Below are positions 53,592 to 62,037 of a stretch of DNA of 64,000 nucleotides, one piece after another; within the stretch, counting starts at the first letter, position 1; each line of letters begins with the position of its first letter. Position numbers and translations under genes: made by a program. Location of the stretch: contig JBGCGB010000007.1 in NCBI GenBank assembly GCA_045110335.1, positions 61,020 through 125,019 on the forward strand. Reading direction: 5' to 3'. This DNA is from CALBPI01 sp045110335. Its GTDB lineage: Bacteria > Pseudomonadota > Gammaproteobacteria > Steroidobacterales > Woeseiaceae. The notes under the pieces are model-generated. The model was not told where the DNA came from, ran no database searches, and saw nothing but the letters and a program-made list of their open reading frames with translations.

Positions 53592-54694
53592 GTAAGCTTC
53601 GCCAATGAAGCCGCATCGAATGACTCGAGCGCATCGAATTGGCTGTCTTTCACTTTACTGACCCATTGTGGATCTTGCAGCAGTGCACGACCCACCGCGA
53701 CCAAATCAAATTCGTCACGATCGAGACGCTCTGCAAGTGCATCAATATCCGTACGACCGGATGTGTCGGCGCCCTGACCGGTAAACGATCCAAAAAAGTC
53801 GCCTTTCAAGCCCACCGAGCCAACCGTGACGGTCGGCTTGCCCGTGAGCTTGCGCACCCATCCGGCGAAGTTGAGATCAGAACCGTCGAACTCCGGCTCC
53901 CAAAACCGTCGTTGAGAGCAATGGAAAACATCGACACCGGCATCGGCCAAAGCACCGGTGAACTCACCCAAGGCTTCAGGCGTGTCCGCGAGCTTCGCCG
54001 CATAGTCTTGTTGCTTCCATTGTGAAATCCGCAGAAAGATCGGTAGATCTTCGCCGACCGCTTCACGACAAAGCTTTACGGCTTCAATCGCAAACTGCGC
54101 ACGCTTCACCAACGATCCGCCGTAACGGTCAGTCCGCTGATTCATCACCGACCAGAAGAACTCATCGATCAGATAGCCATGCGCGCCATGAAGCTCAATC
54201 ATGTCGAATCCCAGTCGCTTGGCATGACTTGCAGAACGGGCGTACGCCGCGGCCATATCGGCGACATCTTCTTCTGATGGCTCCGGCAGCACTTGTTTGC
54301 CCGTGTGCGTGATGCCGGAAGGCCCGTCGGAGTCAGCCTCCGGATGCGGACCGGTGCCCGGCTTTCGGGTCATGCCAACATGCCAGAGTTGGGGACCCAT
54401 CTTGCCATCAGCCTGATGAACAGCATCGATTACAGATTGCCAACCAGCGATCGCCTCATCTTCGACCATGTTGGGAATGCGCGGGTCGGACGATGCGCCT
54501 TTCCGATCAACGGTAACGCCCTCGGACAGGATCAAACCCACGTCCGCGGCGGCACGTCGTTCGTAATAACCTACAACGTCGGCGCCAGGCACACCGTTCG
54601 GCGAGAAAGATCGCGTCATGGGCGCCATCACAAAACGGTTCTTGAGCTCAAGACCGCGAATCTTAAAGGGCGTAAACAACGATGAGTCTTTCAT
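53588..54694 (-). CDS. NADH:flavin oxidoreductase, Old Yellow Enzyme family
   Basis: A 368-residue FMN TIM-barrel ene-reductase. Typical segments are LKNRFVMAPMTRS at the start, DMIELHGAHGYLIDEFFW with the substrate-binding His pair region, RTDRYGGSLVKRAQFAIEAV, and VAVGRALLQDPQW at the end. It reduces activated alkenes with NAD(P)H. The ATG at 54694 is preferred because AGGA lies 7 nt upstream. It overlaps the convergent amidohydrolase gene by 4 bp and is 232 bp downstream of the PaiB-like gene. Confidence 0.92.
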   Translation of the reverse strand: MKDSSLFTPFKIRGLELKNRFVMAPMTRSFSPNGVPGADVVGYYERRAAADVGLILSEGVTVDRKGASSDPRIPNMVEDEAIAGWQSVIDAVHQADGKMGPQLWHVGMTRKPGTGPHPEADSDGPSGITHTGKQVLPEPSEEDVADMAAAYARSASHAKRLGFDMIELHGAHGYLIDEFFWSVMNQRTDRYGGSLVKRAQFAIEAVKLCREAVGEDLPIFLRISQWKQQDYAAKLADTPEALGEFTGALADAGVDVFHCSQRRFWEPEFDGSDLNFAGWVRKLTGKPTVTVGSVGLKGDFFGSFTGQGADTSGRTDIDALAERLDRDEFDLVAVGRALLQDPQWVSKVKDSQFDALESFDAASLAKLT

Positions 54695-54926
54695 ACAATT
54701 TCCTGACAATCAGTGTTGACGCAATAAGGTTCCGCGCCAAGATAAAATGGGGCGTGCCGGAAGGCACGTGCGAAACGCTACCGGACTCTGTCATCTTGCA
54801 CAACCGTGAGGTGTTCTCGCGGCAGAGAATTCACCGTCGGGACACTGAACGCCGTATCGCCGTACTGCTTGGCGTCTGCAGGCGTTGCCTAGCGCACCCA
54901 GCAACACGCTCGATACGCGAGCGAAT

Positions 54927-55574
54927 TCACTCGCTTCGATGCCTCGCGCGCTCTTCCACCAAGGCACCAATCGCAACGGCATCAGCATCGCTTGAGCTAT
55001 CCAAGCCATCACGGACGCCCTGCCAATCCGGGAGTGTTTTATTTTGACTGACTTTCCATGTGCCTTGCAGATCCTCGATCACGATTTCAAAGCCGACGAG
55101 GGCTCTGAGCTGGCGTGCAATATACGCATCGGGCGCATCGGCAACAGCCCACGGTTCCGGTCGATGGCTTTCATGCTGAGCGGTGAGATCATTGAGATGA
55201 CGCATCAACCATGCGGTGTCTTTGGTAAAGGTCAGCGTTCCACGCGCATGCACAACGACATAATTCCAGGTCGGCACGACTTTGCCATGCGCTTTCTTTG
55301 TGGGGTACCAGGACGGCGTCACATAGGTTTGTGGCCCCTGAAAAATCGTCAGGACGTTTACAGGGCGATCAGATTCGCGAAATAGCGAATTTGAGATCGC
55401 CACGTGCCCACGTAAGACGCCATGCTGACCTTCGTCAGCGTGAAGCACTAGCGGAACATGGTCAGCAGACAACACCCCTGAGACCATTGAAACCACCGTC
55501 GCGAATGGATGCGCAATCATCAACGCTTGCATGACGTCGATGCGGTCTTCTGAAAAAATGGGAGGTTGCTGCAT
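54927..55574 (-). CDS. PaiB-type FMN-binding protein
   Basis: A 215-residue split-barrel protein of the FMN-binding negative transcriptional regulator (PaiB) family: HPFATVVS, HVPLVLHADEGQHGVLRGHV, TYVTPSWYPTKKAHGKVVPT, WNYVVVHARG and the LVGFEIVIEDLQGTWKVSQN tail. B. subtilis PaiB represses protease and sporulation genes, but most members have no proven DNA binding and may be flavin or heme enzymes. The ATG at 55574 fits the family start. The gap to the downstream OYE gene (54695-54926) holds only a short GTGCC/GGCAC hairpin. Confidence 0.9.
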   Translation of the reverse strand: MQQPPIFSEDRIDVMQALMIAHPFATVVSMVSGVLSADHVPLVLHADEGQHGVLRGHVAISNSLFRESDRPVNVLTIFQGPQTYVTPSWYPTKKAHGKVVPTWNYVVVHARGTLTFTKDTAWLMRHLNDLTAQHESHRPEPWAVADAPDAYIARQLRALVGFEIVIEDLQGTWKVSQNKTLPDWQGVRDGLDSSSDADAVAIGALVEERARHRSE

Positions 55575-55683
55575 GCGGATTCTCGCTGTTGGGTTGTCTC
55601 GTCGTCTTGGGCTCCACCGTGAAGTTTATGCTGCCGTGGCCGTCAAATGATAGACATGAAAACGCCCGTCGGACTAGCTGCTA

Positions 55684-55711
55684 CTTATACCTGAACTAGC
55701 TAGCTGGCCAA
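55684..55711 (-). promoter_or_regulatory. Candidate sigma-70 promoter of the PaiB-like gene
   Basis: On the minus strand TTGGCC (55706-55711), a 16-nt spacer and TATAAG (55684-55689) resemble -35 and -10 boxes. The predicted leader is about 100 nt. The spacer contains the palindrome CTAGCTAG. Confidence 0.3.
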
Positions 55712-55763
55712 AACGATCAATCGGACCAGCAATGCAATCTTTAGCAGTCTAATGAACCGATAG

Positions 55764-57044
55764 CTACTTTTTCACGCTGTCGTTATAGGGCGGTTTGAGC
55801 GAACCCTTCGCCCAATCACCCAAAAGCTCATAGTAGCTATCAACGACACGCGTACGCGTCCGCGTGCGATCAGGCGCTTGCTCGAACTTCCACATGCCAT
55901 GATCCGTATTCGGAAACACATAAATCGTGATATCACTACCTTCGCGTCGAAGGGATGCTAATCGCGCCAAGGTCTTGGACATTGGCGCCTCACGATCTTC
56001 GGCAGCAAGCACCCACAGCTGTGGGAGATTTACCTCTCTGAGAACGTCCATAGGGTTGACCGACCAATCAATATTGAGTCGATCAAACATGGGAATGCCC
56101 TTCTCCCGCAATTCTGTAGTCGATAGCCCTAAAATGACGCCGGTAAATCCACCACGAATAATTCCATACCACGACTCATCACGATACTGATCCCGCAACG
56201 CATCGAGCTCTTCGAGGCCATCCGAATAGTTCGAAACGGCAAGCCGTGCCGTCACATCGGTGATGGCTTTTGCTTTGCTTACCACGTCATCGCCGAAGCC
56301 CGCTTCGCGCATTTCCAGCTCAACTTGCGACGCGTCTTCCTCCAGTATATCGACCAGCAGCCCGTAGCCGATGCCGATAAAATCAGCACCGGATCTCTCC
56401 GCCGCCAACGGTGCAATCCAACCGCCCTGACTAAATCCAAACAAGCCAAAACGACCGAAACGATCTTCTGCCAAGCGCTTAGCCTCGCGAGAAGCCGCTA
56501 CCAAATCATCGGCCAGTTGCGGGAAATTCTGGGAGTAACTGCCATCCGATTGACCGGTACCGCGTTTGTCGTAGACGAACACCGAAACCCCGCGCCCGAC
56601 AAATTGATACGGATAAGCGACGGCTTCGATCCAACCGAGTTCCTCGGAACCGTGCGCCAAAACCACCAGCGTGGTGTCCGGGCCCGCGTCTTTGGCCTCG
56701 AGCAATTGGCCAGCCAACTTGATCCCGCCCGCATCGAATTGGGTATCGGTAATCTCAAGCGGTTTCCGGGCCCATAGATCGGCTCCATCGAGCCTCAAGG
56801 TTTCTTTGCCGCACGAAATCGATGACTGATCTTTGATCTTGCCTCGCCGGCCATCACTGAATGCATAGCTAAACACATCGTCGCGACGGGTGATGGCAAC
56901 GAACGAATCGGCAAGTTCGTAAATACCGACTTGGCAGGTGGACGGCATGAACATATCGGCTTCAATCGTCTCGGCTGGATGACCAATCCGGCACCCGGCC
57001 AAAGCCACTACGATAAGCGCCGACATAGCCACAGTCCTAGTCAT
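55764..57044 (-). CDS. Lipoprotein alpha/beta hydrolase
   Basis: A 426-residue envelope-anchored hydrolase. The N terminus MTRTVAMSALIVVALAGC is a lipoprotein signal. The first 120 residues are a beta-rich, family-unassigned segment; the alpha/beta-hydrolase domain follows with VLAHGS, the KRGTGQSDGSY loop, nucleophile Ser about 205 in FGFSQGGW, and the catalytic His in NTDHGMWKF. The Asp is probably in the VLAAEDREAP strand. Substrate is unknown; ester or acyl cleavage is likely from the fold. It lies 189 bp upstream of the PaiB-like gene. Confidence 0.86.
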   Translation of the reverse strand: MTRTVAMSALIVVALAGCRIGHPAETIEADMFMPSTCQVGIYELADSFVAITRRDDVFSYAFSDGRRGKIKDQSSISCGKETLRLDGADLWARKPLEITDTQFDAGGIKLAGQLLEAKDAGPDTTLVVLAHGSEELGWIEAVAYPYQFVGRGVSVFVYDKRGTGQSDGSYSQNFPQLADDLVAASREAKRLAEDRFGRFGLFGFSQGGWIAPLAAERSGADFIGIGYGLLVDILEEDASQVELEMREAGFGDDVVSKAKAITDVTARLAVSNYSDGLEELDALRDQYRDESWYGIIRGGFTGVILGLSTTELREKGIPMFDRLNIDWSVNPMDVLREVNLPQLWVLAAEDREAPMSKTLARLASLRREGSDITIYVFPNTDHGMWKFEQAPDRTRTRTRVVDSYYELLGDWAKGSLKPPYNDSVKK

Positions 57045-57111
57045 CTTCGGGCTCTATCGCAAAGCGCTGTCGGCATCATGACTTCAATGGAGAACGTATT
57101 GGTCATGCGCA

Positions 57112-57561
57112 CTATCTGGCGCGCCGCGTAGATCGCCGAACAAACCAAGCGACACTTAACGGCAAGAACAACCACCATGCGGCCATCATGGGCAAGAAGG
57201 TCATATCTTGAGGTATAACAAAAAACTTGAGGTTAGCAAGATAACTACCGTATAGATCAAAGCGCCACGCAGAAAACAATGTAACCCCAATCACAATCGC
57301 GATGCCCCAAAAGACTTGATGTTTGGGGACCCATTTGGCGACCGCATAGCCTGCTACGCCGGCAGCAAACGCAGCCGCAGGTATCGTCGTCACCAATGAA
57401 AACAAGAGCAAGGCGGTAGATGGATAGTGCTGCGAAAACGGTACAAACTGTTTGGGCAGTGCGACTGCAGCCGCCACACCGCCCAAGTTGGTGTGTAAGC
57501 AATAATAGGCAATGCCTATGATGAGACTAATCAAGAAATCTCTTCGATTGACTTTGTTCAT
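57112..57561 (-). CDS. Hypothetical membrane protein
   Basis: A 149-residue protein with four predicted hydrophobic helices (about residues 10-35, 50-75, 82-100, 118-140) and a basic C terminus (RRSTRRAR). No family is recognised. It starts 8 bp after the stop of a truncated VOC gene and may use the promoter of that gene. It lies 67 bp upstream of the alpha/beta-hydrolase gene on the same strand. Confidence 0.6.
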   Translation of the reverse strand: MNKVNRRDFLISLIIGIAYYCLHTNLGGVAAAVALPKQFVPFSQHYPSTALLLFSLVTTIPAAAFAAGVAGYAVAKWVPKHQVFWGIAIVIGVTLFSAWRFDLYGSYLANLKFFVIPQDMTFLPMMAAWWLFLPLSVAWFVRRSTRRAR

Positions 57562-57568
57562 TCTTCAG

Positions 57569-57679
57569 CTACTCACTATTCTCTTGCAGAATCGGAAGCT
57601 CAGAAAAATCACGATAAAACACTGCGCACTCGTCGTAATGATGAGCGGTCAAAATGATATCTGTTCGTTGAATCTGCAT
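57569..57679 (-). pseudogene. Truncated VOC (glyoxalase-like) protein, 36 codons
   Basis: A 36-codon frame, MQIQRTDIILTAHHYDECAV then FYRDFSELPILQENSE, stops with TAG. It matches the first beta-alpha-beta unit of VOC-fold proteins (R-x-D-I-I-L, Y-x-x-C-V-x-F-Y-R-D, L-P-I), which normally continue for about 90 more residues. A good GGAG sits 8 nt before the ATG, so translation starts are preserved. The following 8 bp lead directly to the ATG of the hypothetical membrane protein. The rest of the VOC domain is absent, so this is a remnant or a leader peptide made from one. Confidence 0.6.
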
Positions 57680-57698
57680 GGAAATACTCCGGCAAAAA

Positions 57699-57717
57699 GC
57701 GAACGACGATCGTTCGC
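57699..57717. promoter_or_regulatory. 19-bp dyad, likely operator
   Basis: GCGAACGA, three bases (CGA), then TCGTTCGC: 8-bp arms with perfect symmetry, flanked by A-runs. It lies 20-38 bp before the ATG of the truncated VOC gene and about 40 bp downstream of a candidate -10, the usual place for a repressor operator. No regulator gene is adjacent. Confidence 0.5.
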
Positions 57718-57757
57718 AAACCACTGGATAAGCCAGACCATCATACATCAGCACACA

Positions 57758-57785
57758 ATTATGCCGTAAATACATCCTGTGTCCT
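57758..57785 (-). promoter_or_regulatory. Candidate sigma-70 promoter for the VOC remnant
   Basis: On the minus strand AGGACA (57780-57785), a 16-nt spacer and CATAAT (57758-57763) match the -35 and -10 consensus at 4 and 5 of 6 bases. The predicted transcript crosses the 19-bp dyad before the VOC start codon. Confidence 0.35.
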
Positions 57786-57867
57786 GCGATTAACCGCAAA
57801 AGCGAACACGCTTAATGACTCGCCTCTTTTCCAACCGCGTGCACGTAGACCCGCGAGGCCACGAACG

Positions 57868-59718
57868 CTACGGACATTGCCGAAGATAAGCAGTACTGCC
57901 TTCGGCGCTATCTGACAAAACGGCGGTATCGTCTTGCACAATGCAGCGTCCATCTACGCCACTGAAAGTGATGTTATTCCCATTGGCTGAAAAGGCCTCA
58001 GTTACGCAGGCTTCGAATGACAAGGGGCCAGTAACGAGCTGCGCGTTGTGGTCCCAATTGGTAAACAGGGTAGCACCGCCATTCCAGAACGTGTTCGCTC
58101 CCTGAAACAGAAAGTCGCAACGTTCAAACTTTAGCTGATAAATGGTGCCCGATGCATCGGAGCCACCAGTGCCACTGGCCCCGCCGCCAACGTTAATCGT
58201 CATTTGCCCGCTACCGGTTGGGTCGCCGGCGGTTGCAATAGATCGAGAAAACCGTTCTTCTGCAGCCAGCGTCAACCCGAAGCCACCCTCGGTGCCGTTA
58301 ATGCGTGTGTAGCTCTTCACGGTTTTGTCGCTATTGAGATAAAAAATGTAAGCGTTACCTTCTTCAAACTGATTCGCACCCGTAAATAGGTCAATGACCC
58401 CGTCACCATTTAGATCACCCACCGAGGCCAGTGCATGACCCAATTGCCCGCCAAACGTACCATTAGGATTGGGATCGTTCGGAATCGTCTCGTCAAAGCC
58501 CGATTCACCGGGTGCGATCTTTACTTTGCTAACGACATTCAACGTCACACTATCCACTGAAAGAATCCACACGGCCCCTTCGCCGCCACCGGATTGAAAC
58601 GCGCCGACAGCAATCTCCAAAGTACCGTCGCCATCGATATCTCCCAGCACCGCCGACTCGCGCCCGCCGAACTCATCGCCGTCGACTAGGCCGTCACCAA
58701 AACCACCTGCATTAGCGCCAATCACAACCGTGCTTGCCGGAATGACAAGCGAGTCCGGGCCGAAGAACAGGATTTGGATGGCACCGCCATTCGCCGCACT
58801 GGGCTCGCCTACGATCAAATCGATTCTGCCGTCGCCGTTAAGATCGCCTGCGGCAGAAAGACCGGTACCAGGGATACCAGGATTTTTGGTCATCGACTTA
58901 ACCGTGCCATTGGCATTGAGATGCATAATGTAGACGGCACGATTCGCAGGGTTTGGAGCCGTCGCTGCAATATCCGGGATGCCATCCGCATCGTAGTCAC
59001 CAATGCCGGCAACGCCATATCCAAAAAAGTTACCTGTTACCAGAACGTCAGTGAATCCGCCTTCAAAGTTCGAAATTTTCTGTTGCGCTTTCACCGTATT
59101 GTCGGCGTTCATGAAGACAATGTAGACGGCACCTGCATCAACGGCACCATCGTCATCCGAGCGAGCACCGACAACGAGATCGACAATGCCATCGCCGTCG
59201 ATGTCACCCGCGATATCATGATCGCGCGAGAAACGATCTCCGGTATCGATGACATCATCGAAACCGTTCACACCGGATTCAATAACAACGAAATCAGTTG
59301 GTCCATACTGCGTTTTAACCGCAGCCGGATTGAACACGGTAACAATGCGAGTAATCTCGGTCGCGGCGTTGTTCGCGGCATCAGATACATTGTAGGCCAC
59401 CGTATACTCGCCCGGAACCGCCGAGTTCACCTGTGACGAAACGGTGATCCGATCAGTGATGTCACCGTCTTGGTCATCCGAAGCTGTCGCGCCGGGATCG
59501 AAGTAGAGCGTATCGACAACAATTTCTAACGACTCGCCACCGTTAAGCACGAGAACCGGAGGCGTCGAGTCGGTCGGCCCGCCAGTATTTGCCGGTGGTG
59601 TGCTTGTGTCGTTACCACCGCCTCCGCAAGCGAAAACAGACAGTAACAGCCCACCAAAAACGATGGCTTTCATTGAGCGCGTAGCTAACAAGCCGCGAGA
59701 CGTCATTACGTTTTTCAT
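57868..59718 (-). CDS. FG-GAP repeat lipoprotein with Ig-like domain
   Basis: A 616-residue surface or periplasmic lipoprotein. The lipobox is LSVFAC (Cys about residue 31), followed by a Gly/Thr/Pro linker. Residues 50-130 are a DUF5011/HYR-type Ig-like domain (GATASDDQDGDITDRITVSS, YTVAYNVSDAANNAAT). Six FG-GAP-type blades follow (about 165-510) with calcium-loop motifs such as DIDGDGIVD, DYDADGIPD, DLNGDGRID and DLNGDGVID. The C-terminal 90 residues are a separate Cys-containing beta domain. This architecture is typical of integrin-like cell-surface propellers. The exact start is uncertain; ATGs at 59706 and 59673 are also possible. Confidence 0.85.
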   Translation of the reverse strand: MKNVMTSRGLLATRSMKAIVFGGLLLSVFACGGGGNDTSTPPANTGGPTDSTPPVLVLNGGESLEIVVDTLYFDPGATASDDQDGDITDRITVSSQVNSAVPGEYTVAYNVSDAANNAATEITRIVTVFNPAAVKTQYGPTDFVVIESGVNGFDDVIDTGDRFSRDHDIAGDIDGDGIVDLVVGARSDDDGAVDAGAVYIVFMNADNTVKAQQKISNFEGGFTDVLVTGNFFGYGVAGIGDYDADGIPDIAATAPNPANRAVYIMHLNANGTVKSMTKNPGIPGTGLSAAGDLNGDGRIDLIVGEPSAANGGAIQILFFGPDSLVIPASTVVIGANAGGFGDGLVDGDEFGGRESAVLGDIDGDGTLEIAVGAFQSGGGEGAVWILSVDSVTLNVVSKVKIAPGESGFDETIPNDPNPNGTFGGQLGHALASVGDLNGDGVIDLFTGANQFEEGNAYIFYLNSDKTVKSYTRINGTEGGFGLTLAAEERFSRSIATAGDPTGSGQMTINVGGGASGTGGSDASGTIYQLKFERCDFLFQGANTFWNGGATLFTNWDHNAQLVTGPLSFEACVTEAFSANGNNITFSGVDGRCIVQDDTAVLSDSAEGSTAYLRQCP

Positions 59719-59790
59719 TATCTAAGTTGCTCATGTTGGTCGTGCGTAGAACCTAACATGTGCATCGCGCCAAATTGGCCAACTTGAGAT

Positions 59791-59820
59791 AACTAAAGGG
59801 AACTAAAGATTACTAAAGCT
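59791..59820. repeat. Three tandem 10-bp repeats (ACTAAAG core)
   Basis: AACTAAAGGG, AACTAAAGAT and TACTAAAGCT follow one another with an exact period of 10 bp. The 7-bp core ACTAAAG is identical in all three. They lie 73-102 bp upstream of the FG-GAP lipoprotein start, between it and bpt. One copy per helical turn is the arrangement of cooperative activator sites. Confidence 0.55.
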
Positions 59821-59891
59821 AACCGTCTCTCAGGACGTACCCAGTCCGGTCACCCATTACCATTGGGCAACAATACGTTCGTGTCGAAATT

Positions 59892-60593
59892 TCAAGCGCT
59901 CCACCGCCCATCAATCAACAACTCATGTGGCTGATAATTCGTTTTGTAGTTCATGTGCGGTGAATCGGCGATGTACAAACCGAGATAGAGATAGTCCATT
60001 TCCCACTGGCGCGCCAAACGCAACTGCGTGAGCACCGAATAGACGCCTAGGCCGAATCGGGCGTACTCGGGATCGAAATAACAATAGACAGCCGAAGCCG
60101 CTTTCTCGCCGATATCGAGAATTGCAACGGCAACCAGTGCCTCATCGATGGTGTAACTGATCTCAATGGTATCGCAGCAAGACGTCGTGAAGAAATCCCG
60201 ATAGTTGTCTAGCGAGATGGATTCTTGCAACGTGTTTAGACCGCGCTCCCTGCCGTGCTTGTTGTATAGCGCTATGCGGCGTTCATCTGCGATGGGCTTT
60301 GTGACTTGCGTCTTGATCACACGATCACCGCGACGGAGCGTCCGGCGTTGCGAACGATTGGGCTTAAACGCATGCACCGGAATACGTATGGGCAGACAGG
60401 CAGAACAACTTGGACAATTCGTCCGGTAAAGAAATGAGCCCGTGCGCCGGTCACCGGCCTCTAGTCTTTGGTCGAATTGCTTACCCGTTAGCCCACCAAC
60501 GGGGTGGCGCAGTGGCATGCGGGCTTCCTGGTCAGGCAGGTATGGGCAGGGGGTCAGCTCATCGTAGACGACGACTTCATTGGGCTCATTCAT
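59892..60593 (-). CDS. bpt: Aspartate/glutamate leucyltransferase
   Basis: A 233-residue member of the arginyl/leucyl-tRNA-protein transferase family, bacterial Bpt type. It adds leucine to N-terminal Asp or Glu, marking proteins for ClpS/ClpAP. The Cys motif TNCPSCSACLPIRIPV and the later GNAT-like half (AVAILDIGEKAASAVYCYFD, YLYLGLYI, MNYKTNYQPHELL) are clear. The length is slightly short of the typical 235-250. The usual neighbours aat, clpS and clpA are not in the window. Confidence 0.93.
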   Translation of the reverse strand: MNEPNEVVVYDELTPCPYLPDQEARMPLRHPVGGLTGKQFDQRLEAGDRRTGSFLYRTNCPSCSACLPIRIPVHAFKPNRSQRRTLRRGDRVIKTQVTKPIADERRIALYNKHGRERGLNTLQESISLDNYRDFFTTSCCDTIEISYTIDEALVAVAILDIGEKAASAVYCYFDPEYARFGLGVYSVLTQLRLARQWEMDYLYLGLYIADSPHMNYKTNYQPHELLIDGRWSA

Positions 60594-60617
60594 AGTGTCT
60601 TCACGTCAACTTAACCA

Positions 60618-61097
60618 CTAAGGTGACTGTTCAACAGCAATATCAAAGTGCATTACGTCTTCACGCACACCGAGCTTTGTGTAAAGCGCGATTGCAGGTT
60701 CATCACCATAATCGGCCTGTACGAACACAACTTCCGCTCCCCGAGCAGCCGCCACTGTCCGCAACTCATCGATCAGGGCGATAGCAATGCCTTGGCGCCG
60801 CTCGTCCTCGGCAACCGCAAGGTCATAAAGATAGATTTCGCTGCGTTCTTGCTCGAACTTGGGCAACTCATAGGCGGCGATTCCGCCGACAACACGATCG
60901 TTCTTGAGGGCAACGAGCGCGATAAAAAAATCGTTTTTCAGCAGCCGTCTCGTATAGCCAACACTGGGACGAGCGGCGCTATAATTTTCGACGTCATCAA
61001 ATGCCTCCGCAAATAGCGATAGCATGTCGTCCATCAAACTCGGGTTCTTCCCATCCAGCTTCTCTATGCTAACCGGGGTGTCGATTGCAGACTTCAT
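60618..61097 (-). CDS. AAC(3)-I-like N-acetyltransferase
   Basis: A 159-residue GNAT enzyme that closely follows the AAC(3)-I aminoglycoside 3-N-acetyltransferases. Matching stretches are FEQERSEIYLYDLAV, the acetyl-CoA loop RRQGIAIALI, VFVQADYGDEPAIALYTKLG and a C-terminal REDVMHFDI. The integron-borne AAC(3)-Ia has nearly the same motifs in the same order and similar length. Aminoglycoside acetylation is therefore plausible but untested. The ATG at 61097 is chosen over a TTG one codon earlier; GGAG lies about 9 nt upstream. No integron or transposon marker is visible nearby, which suggests a chromosomal gene. Confidence 0.85.
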   Translation of the reverse strand: MKSAIDTPVSIEKLDGKNPSLMDDMLSLFAEAFDDVENYSAARPSVGYTRRLLKNDFFIALVALKNDRVVGGIAAYELPKFEQERSEIYLYDLAVAEDERRQGIAIALIDELRTVAAARGAEVVFVQADYGDEPAIALYTKLGVREDVMHFDIAVEQSP

Positions 61098-61188
61098 CAA
61101 CGGTGATCTCCGATCCAGAAACAGGTCGCCGCTTTAGAGCTACAGCAGCACTTAAAGATTAACACCGATCGACTATGACCAACTATTG

Positions 61189-61674
61189 CTACAAGGTCTT
61201 AATCAACGTTTCAGCATAGGGCATCAACACATCCCAACGGTCATACGCGCATCGCGCCCATCGCGCTACTGCTGCCGCATGATTTTCGAGATCAGACTTC
61301 AATACGTCTGACACCGTAACCTCGAAGTCTGATGGGCGCGAAGTAAGAGGGCTAAATGACCCTTGGGCAAGCTGCTTCAAAGCCTCAGTTGCTTCAGCGT
61401 GACGTAAGTCATGGGCAAAAATAAGATGCAGCGAAGTGTAATGAATCCGAACCGACTGATAAGCTCGGCGCTCGTTGTTCTTGCCAGGGTGCTGCAGCGC
61501 ATAGGCATCAACAGTGAGTCGATGCGCGCTAGCGAAAAGTTCAGGGTTCTGATACTCGCGCGCCAGTATCAACCCATACTGTGCCCAACAACCCGGTGAC
61601 GAAAGCATGTAGTCGTGCACCGGACCTTTTTCGTCGTCAAATAGACCGCCACAGCCCATGCATCTGCTTTTCAT
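61189..61674 (-). CDS. DUF5946 family protein
   Basis: A 161-residue protein beginning MKSRCMGCGG and continuing with a C-W, then the HRLTVDAYALQHPG signature and a helical C-terminal half, as in the DUF5946 family. The Cys pair C-x2-C near the N terminus suggests zinc. Members are scattered in bacteria without known function. It lies 88 bp from the AAC(3)-I-like gene on the same strand and is divergent from the hybrid histidine kinase gene. Confidence 0.85.
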   Translation of the reverse strand: MKSRCMGCGGLFDDEKGPVHDYMLSSPGCWAQYGLILAREYQNPELFASAHRLTVDAYALQHPGKNNERRAYQSVRIHYTSLHLIFAHDLRHAEATEALKQLAQGSFSPLTSRPSDFEVTVSDVLKSDLENHAAAVARWARCAYDRWDVLMPYAETLIKTL

Positions 61675-62037
61675 TCTCTAATTCTCACAGTCTTTAGGCC
61701 ACGGATCGACACGCGAACACACAAAAAGCTCAAGTTCCCGAAGGTTTTAATCGCTTGAGCTCGATGGACCGCGACTGTGCTGTACCACCGTCGCTCAATA
61801 CTAAACCAATCCATCGCCAATAATTAATGATATGAGATCTAGCGGACGCTCATACGTCTACGTCACCGATCTGCTCTGTCTGCTCTGTCAGATCATCCAT
61901 CAGCTCAACAGCTAACTGCCGAAGCTTGTTCCCTTTGAACTTGTGGAGCCCCGAGATGTTCGTCAACAGCACGATTCCGCCTCTCCGCCTTTTCCGTTAA
62001 AGCTAAAGCGTTTACGCGATGTGCCGATGTATAGAAG
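61675..62037. other. 363-bp intergenic region, DUF5946 to histidine kinase
   Basis: A divergent region with no convincing coding frame. It contains an 8-bp inverted repeat (61727-61761) and a short dyad, GATCTG (61868-61873) with CAGATC (61889-61894), whose loop includes a tandem duplication of CTGCTCTGT (61871-61888). No clear promoter for either gene was identified. Confidence 0.6.
61727..61761. repeat. 8-bp inverted repeat upstream of DUF5946
   Basis: AGCTCAAG (61727-61734) pairs exactly with CTTGAGCT (61754-61761) across a 19-nt loop. It lies 53-87 bp upstream of the DUF5946 start. It could be a two-half-site operator or a hairpin; neither is proven. Confidence 0.35.

Noticed and set aside
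54752..54767. Hairpin CGTGCC/GGCACG in the gap between the PaiB-like and OYE genes
   Set aside because: Short stem with no T-run on either strand and no evident link to a start or stop; noted only in passing.
54907..54923. Hairpin CGCTCG/CGAGCG after the PaiB-like gene
   Set aside because: A 6-bp stem without a T-run on the minus strand; not a convincing terminator.
57680..57799. Upstream extension of the VOC remnant to a 76-codon frame
   Set aside because: The extra 40 codons cover the dyad and promoter, contain no VOC sequence, and the internal ATG has the good RBS.
58774..59436. A 220-codon plus-strand frame within the FG-GAP gene
   Set aside because: It is antisense to repeats encoding DxDGDG loops, which create long repetitive antisense frames; no start signal or family match.
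61832..61915. A 27-codon frame (MRSSGRSYVYVTDLL...) in the DUF5946-kinase gap
   Set aside because: No Shine-Dalgarno, no known family, and it includes the CTGCTCTGT tandem duplication; most likely chance.
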